Assembly (NCBI GenBank): GCA_004554165.1
Contig: SFNQ01000050.1
Location: forward strand, 1-8,260
Direction: 5' to 3'
DNA: 8,260 nt
Source of the DNA: Clostridiales bacterium
GTDB lineage: Bacteria; Bacillota; Clostridia; Christensenellales; CAG-138
Shown: positions 5,728-8,260 of the stretch, in pieces
How the letters are laid out: each line of letters begins with the position of its first letter
Position numbering within the stretch: the stretch's first letter is position 1
The notes under the pieces: model-generated
The model's input: the letters and a program-made list of their open reading frames with translations, nothing else
The model's database searches: none
What the model was told of the DNA's origin: nothing
Position numbers and translations under genes: made by a program

Positions 5728-5882
5728 CGCAGTTTGCTCACCCGTCTGCGTTATACGGTTTCACATGGTGTTATCCTTGCCCTCAGCGCCTCATAAGGGC
5801 AAAAGCAAGGGAAGAAAAATCTGGGAAAACAATATAACAACATGCGGCAGCTGGGAAACTGTGGCATATACGCGAACTAATT

Positions 5883-5896
5883 ATACGGAGGATTTT
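5883..5896 (+). promoter_or_regulatory. tnpV ribosome binding site with two upstream complements
   Basis: The tnpV site ATACGGAGGATTTT holds GGAGG (5887-5891), nine bases before ATG 5901. AATCCTCCGTAT (5395-5406) is perfectly complementary to 5883-5894 (12 nt), and AAAATCCTCCG (5692-5702) is perfectly complementary to 5886-5896 (11 nt). Either upstream segment could hide the site if the leader RNA reaches tnpV. A nearer hairpin (ATGC.GCAG with CTG..GCAT, about 5844-5868) lies just upstream and leaves the site free. Confidence 0.5.
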
Positions 5897-5900
5897 GAAT

Positions 5901-6278
5901 ATGGACAAGTACATTTATGATGAAAACAACGGTCTTTGGTACGAGCTTCGGGGCGATTATTATATCCCCTGCCTGACAGTACCGGCTCATGAAGACAGAC
6001 CAATCGGCATTTGGGGGCAGCGACACATGCGATACATCAAACAGGAGCGTAAAGCCTTTTACACGGAGCTGCTGACCAGCGGTAGGCTGAACACCTACTT
6101 GGCCGACATCAACGAGCAGGCGGCGGACATGTTCTTACGGATGGTAAAAGAACTTGTCGAAAAGGAAGGCATCACGGAAACACTCAAAGCAGCAGACCAA
6201 ATGGAATGGGTACGGCAGATGAACGCAGTACGGGAAATAGCAATGGAGATCGTCAATAATGATTTAATCTATAACTAA
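5901..6278 (+). CDS. tnpV: TnpV-family transposon-encoded protein
   Basis: Encodes 125 residues. The sequence follows the TnpV family known from clostridial mobilizable transposons of the Tn4451/Tn4453 type: an opening KYIYDENNGLWYELRGDYYIPCL (3-25), then PIGIWGQRHMRYIKQER (34-50), LTSGRLNTYLADINEQA (58-74), a helical charged stretch and the ending WVRQMNAVREIAMEIVNNDLIYN. The length is usual for the family. The protein has no known catalytic motif and its molecular role has not been established, but it is a reliable marker of Firmicute mobile elements. The start at ATG 5901 is chosen over an in-frame TTG at 5895 because GGAGG lies nine bases upstream and homologues begin at this Met. No TnpX-type recombinase is present in the window. 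The gene ends 6 bases before a strong terminator and is preceded by a long structured leader. Confidence 0.85.
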   Translation: MDKYIYDENNGLWYELRGDYYIPCLTVPAHEDRPIGIWGQRHMRYIKQERKAFYTELLTSGRLNTYLADINEQAADMFLRMVKELVEKEGITETLKAADQMEWVRQMNAVREIAMEIVNNDLIYN

Positions 6279-6284
6279 TGCAAT

Positions 6285-6320
6285 ATAGCGGTTGAGGCAA
6301 GCATCTCAACCGCTATTTTT
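6285..6320 (+). terminator. Intrinsic terminator after tnpV
   Basis: ATAGCGGTTGAG (6285-6296) and CTCAACCGCTAT (6305-6316) form a perfect 12-bp stem with an 8-base loop, followed by TTTT (6317-6320). It separates tnpV from the next transcription unit. Confidence 0.9.
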
Positions 6321-6375
6321 AGTTCATTGCTGTCCTGTATTGTCCATAAAAATCCGTAAAAGTCAAAGAAAGTCC

Positions 6376-6404
6376 TTGATTGTCATGAGATGAGATGATA
6401 TACT
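6376..6404 (+). promoter_or_regulatory. Promoter of the HTH / nuclease-TRD operon
   Basis: TTGATT (6376-6381) and TATACT (6399-6404) are separated by exactly 17 bases, a good sigma-A promoter. Transcription should start near 6411, giving a short leader with GGAGG at 6415-6419. Confidence 0.75.
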
Positions 6405-6427
6405 TAACAAAATGGGAGGAGTATGCT

Positions 6428-6634
6428 ATGGCTGATGAAATTTTTACTGTCGCTCAAACGGCACAGTATCTTCAAGTTTGTGAAAAAACGGTACGACGTC
6501 TTATTAGTGCAAATAAACTAATCGCCTCTCGTGTGGGTGAAGGAAATCGATCTCTAAGAATTAAAAAATCTGATATAGATGATTATTTAGCAGAACACGT
6601 CAATAAAACGAAAGGAGTTACTGTCAATGAGTGA
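6428..6634 (+). CDS. Excisionase-like helix-turn-helix DNA-binding protein
   Basis: Encodes 68 residues of the HTH_17 / excisionase-like DNA-binding type: EIFTVAQTAQYLQVCEKTVRRLISANKLIASRVG gives the winged helix-turn-helix (residues ~4-37), followed by SLRIKKSDIDDYLAEH, the usual 'RI.k.dldeyl' ending of this family. Such proteins act as excisionases or as small transcription regulators. The start at 6428 has GGAGG eight bases upstream; the frame is open to 6395 but that would precede the predicted transcription start. Its stop overlaps the start of the next gene by 8 bases, so the two are almost certainly translated together from the promoter at 6376-6404. Given that pairing, a regulatory role for the neighbouring restriction-like gene is as likely as a role in excision. 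Confidence 0.8.
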   Translation: MADEIFTVAQTAQYLQVCEKTVRRLISANKLIASRVGEGNRSLRIKKSDIDDYLAEHVNKTKGVTVNE

Positions 6635-8054
6635 AGAATTAATTCAGAAAAATTTGGTAGAAGCTCCTGAGAAAATGGGCGATTGGAATTTCTACAATAT
6701 CGGAGCTACGACACTCAAGGCATTAAAGGGCGCAAAAATCATTCCTGACAGAGATTACGATGAGTACGAGACAAAAAAGCCGGATGCGCTTATTGTCAAA
6801 AAGCCGCTGGTTATTGCCGCAATTGAATATAAGGTTCCTGCACAGTTGCGCACAGACAAGCAAATTGAAAAAGCTATTGAACAGGAGCTTGGAACCGCTC
6901 AGGTTTTACAGGCAAAAGTATATATTATTACTGACGGCAAGAAAAGTATCTGGGTCAATCCCGCAAATGGTCATGAGATTCTGCAGGAAGACGGCAGTAA
7001 AATCACGCTTAATTTTGATAAGAACAGTGCAGAGTGTATTGTTCTGATCAATAAAATCAGAGCATCTATCAACGCAACAAACGACACTATAAAAGCCGCT
7101 GCTTCGGTTGATCCACTGCCGCTGGCTGAAAAAGTTTGGCAGGATTTATGGGCCGTATCTGGTGCTACGCCGGAGAATTGCCTATACACTTTCGTTGAAA
7201 TCTTTATCTTCAAATATCTCAGCGACCTTGGGGTGCTCAAAGGTATGTACTCGTTTTATGACCTTTTGAGCAAGTATTCAGGAAATAATGAAAATGAAGT
7301 TCTTGAATTCTATGCGCATAAAGCAAACGTAACAAATATTAGCCAAGTCAGAATGAAAATTCCGGTCAATGATGCAAATGAGTTTGACACGGATATGCAG
7401 CGTAATGCAATTGAAACCAACGAGTTGTATTTGGAGTTGATTGAGTCTACAAAGAATAGTAAAGAAAAAGTCGCTTCATTCAGACCACAAACAATTGTAA
7501 GCGAATGTGAGGTTAATAAATTTTCCCTTTCATATCTTTTTGATATTCAAAGAGGTAGTGGGAAATACACAAAGAAATACATTCAAAACCATACAGGAGA
7601 ATATCCTTTATATTCAGGAAATACCACTGGCGTATTCGCTACGATTGATTCGTTCGATTTTAACTGTCCTTGTCTATCCTGGGCTATTGATGGTTTAGCA
7701 GGCTTTATGATGATTCACAATGAATCCTTTTCCGCAACGAATCACCGTGGAGTGCTAATTCCCCATGAAGATAAGCTTGGATTAATTGACCTTCAATATA
7801 TGAAATATACTTTGGAGCCGCTTTTCCGTGCAGCCAAAAAGGGCCGCGAGGGCGACAATGGAGAAAATGAATATACTACATTGCCTCCCTTTATGATAGC
7901 TGATATCATGGTTCCGGTGCCGGTTGATGGTCAAGGAAACATCAGTCTCGATGCGCAGAAAGAAATCGCCGCCAAGTATTTAGCTATCGAGCAGTGCAAG
8001 AATGAAGTCATTTCAAAACTTGATTCTTTAATCCAGCAAAAGATTGAATTATAA
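6627..8054 (+). CDS. HsdR_N nuclease / HsdM-like helical / HsdS-like TRD fusion lacking the methylase core
   Basis: Encodes 475 residues. Residues ~15-150 look like the PD-(D/E)XK nuclease domain at the N-terminus of type I HsdR and single-chain R-M enzymes: KKPDALIV with Asp53, then IAAIEYK with Glu67 and Lys69, followed by QVLQAKVYIITDGKKSIWV. Residues ~163-230 resemble the N-terminal helical bundle of HsdM methylases (AEKVWQDLWAVSGA, FVEIFIFKYLSDLGVL, FYDLLSKYSG). Residues ~237-285 (VRMKIPVNDANEFDTDMQRNA and a long helix) resemble the end of one target recognition domain and its spacer helix. Residues ~297-475 are a complete HsdS-like TRD and spacer: LFDIQRGSGKY, EYPLYSGNTTGVF, FSATNHRGVLIP, LPPFMIADIMVPVPVDGQG, LDAQKEIAAKYLAIE. 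No NPPF/NPPY or SAM-binding motif exists, so it should not methylate DNA. It may be an in-frame deletion derivative or a distinct nuclease-TRD architecture. AGGAG lies nine bases before the start. Confidence 0.78.
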   Translation: MSEELIQKNLVEAPEKMGDWNFYNIGATTLKALKGAKIIPDRDYDEYETKKPDALIVKKPLVIAAIEYKVPAQLRTDKQIEKAIEQELGTAQVLQAKVYIITDGKKSIWVNPANGHEILQEDGSKITLNFDKNSAECIVLINKIRASINATNDTIKAAASVDPLPLAEKVWQDLWAVSGATPENCLYTFVEIFIFKYLSDLGVLKGMYSFYDLLSKYSGNNENEVLEFYAHKANVTNISQVRMKIPVNDANEFDTDMQRNAIETNELYLELIESTKNSKEKVASFRPQTIVSECEVNKFSLSYLFDIQRGSGKYTKKYIQNHTGEYPLYSGNTTGVFATIDSFDFNCPCLSWAIDGLAGFMMIHNESFSATNHRGVLIPHEDKLGLIDLQYMKYTLEPLFRAAKKGREGDNGENEYTTLPPFMIADIMVPVPVDGQGNISLDAQKEIAAKYLAIEQCKNEVISKLDSLIQQKIEL

Positions 8055-8066
8055 CAATAGGATAAG

Positions 8067-8094
8067 GCAGCCGGGTACGCAAATACCCGGCTGC
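8067..8094 (+). terminator. Terminator after the nuclease-TRD gene
   Basis: GCAGCCGGGTA (8067-8077) and TACCCGGCTGC (8084-8094) form a perfect 11-bp stem with a six-base loop, 12 bases past the stop codon. The following TGTTCT is a poor U tract, but the stem strength and placement support termination. Confidence 0.75.
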
Positions 8095-8107
8095 TGTTCT
8101 ATGTACG

Positions 8108-8127
8108 CACCGCCGAAAGCGGCGGTG
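8108..8127. repeat. Second perfect hairpin past the nuclease-TRD gene
   Basis: CACCGCCG (8108-8115) and CGGCGGTG (8120-8127) enclose AAAG in a perfect 8-bp, very GC-rich stem. It stands out from the AT-rich surroundings. It may reinforce termination or belong to the DNA beyond the element. Confidence 0.6.
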
Positions 8128-8206
8128 TTGGTGTCTGTTGTCTTATCGTTCGTCCCTGTCTCGGATAAGGTACAATAAGTTGCGCAAATTGAAAAAGGCA
8201 TAAGAA

Positions 8207-8236
8207 GAGACACGGTTTGCAGAATTCTGGTAGAAT
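8207..8236 (+). promoter_or_regulatory. Outward promoter near the window end, with palindromic spacer
   Basis: TAGAAT (8231-8236) preceded by TGG forms an extended -10; GAGACA (8207-8212) lies 18 bases upstream. The palindrome CAGAATTCTG (8220-8229) fills the spacer and could be an operator. Transcription would begin near 8243 and read out of the window, toward a gene not seen here. Confidence 0.45.
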
Positions 8237-8260
8237 GAAGTTAGCACACACCATTCTGAA

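Larger units (their letters stand above)
5372..5747 (+). ncRNA. Structured leader/non-coding RNA region upstream of tnpV
   Basis: About 375 bases can fold into a compact multi-helix structure. A long-range pairing AGACGGGTG (5372-5380) with CACCCGTCT (5739-5747) encloses the rest. Inside are 5395-5408 with 5415-5428 (14 positions, one G-U), CATTCTC (5508) to GAGAATG (5547) with inner GTCA/TGAC and GCAG/CTGC, CGCAC (5571-5575) with GTGCG (5592-5596) enclosing CTCC/GGAG, CCCTTTAG/CTAAAGGG plus TTTTT (5597-5620), TTAGCGGCT/AGCCGTTAA (5667-5690) and AAATCCTT/AAGGATTT plus T run (5703-5727). Two segments are also complementary to the tnpV ribosome site. No known RNA family was recognised. No promoter was found at its 5' side, so whether it is an independent RNA or an untranslated leader is open. 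Confidence 0.5.
5341..8260. mobile_element. AT-rich acquired segment carrying tnpV (ends not defined)
   Basis: Base composition and codon use change abruptly just after 5340: upstream genes favour G/C at third positions, downstream genes favour A/T. The segment carries tnpV, a transposon-associated gene, an excisionase-like helix-turn-helix gene and a restriction-modification-like gene, a typical accessory cargo. No recombinase, relaxase, terminal inverted repeat or target-site duplication was found inside the window, so this may be part of a larger element or a remnant. The left border is inferred from composition only, and the right border lies beyond the window. Confidence 0.5.

Noticed and set aside
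5800..5870. CRISPR-like or terminal inverted repeats near the tnpV leader
   Set aside because: The repeats here are single hairpins (CCTTGC/GCAAGG; ATGC..CAG/CTG..GCAT) without periodic spacing or a second distant copy in the window.

Overview
The window looks like a Clostridia-type Firmicute (low confidence below class). The first 5.3 kb is visibly GC-rich, with strong GGAGG ribosome binding sites, sigma-A-like promoters, lipoprotein signal peptides and a secreted cyclophilin of clostridial type. The last 2.9 kb is much more AT-rich and carries a TnpV-type transposon gene, which points to acquired accessory DNA inserted beside a backbone region. The genus cannot be named from sequence alone.

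Layout of the GC-rich part: a DUF4097-like beta-repeat lipoprotein on the minus strand (222-1082) diverges from a cyclophilin lipoprotein on the plus strand (1267-1908). The cyclophilin is followed by a small four-helix membrane protein (2004-2393). Next comes a 670-base gene-free stretch whose first ~300 bases are almost entirely consecutive hairpins. A minus-strand cell-wall hydrolase (peptidoglycan-binding plus NlpC/P60 domains, 3064-3957) diverges from a PAP2-family membrane phosphatase (4068-5003), and a small hydrophobic, holin-like protein (5045-5338) closes this part.

Layout of the AT-rich part: about 500 bases of highly structured, probably transcribed non-coding sequence (5372-5750 plus the tnpV leader) precede tnpV (5901-6278), which ends at a strong terminator. 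A new promoter then drives a two-gene overlapping unit: a 68-residue excisionase-like helix-turn-helix protein (6428-6634) and a 475-residue restriction-modification-like protein (6627-8054). The latter joins an HsdR-type nuclease domain, an HsdM-like helical segment and an HsdS-like target recognition domain, but has no methyltransferase catalytic core. Two strong hairpins and an outward-pointing promoter finish the window; the next gene lies outside it.

The observations most worth following are: (1) the nuclease/TRD protein, which looks like a single-chain R-M-S enzyme that has lost its methylase and most of its first TRD in frame; (2) the tnpV leader, where two separate upstream segments are perfectly complementary (12 and 11 nt) to the tnpV Shine-Dalgarno region and one of them also masks the RBS of a 22-residue upstream peptide, suggesting an RNA switch; (3) a cyclophilin whose promoter sits so close to the start codon that the lipoprotein mRNA should be leaderless, with a strong internal SD/ATG that could yield a cytosolic form. 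All functional statements rest on reading motifs by eye; no database search was run.
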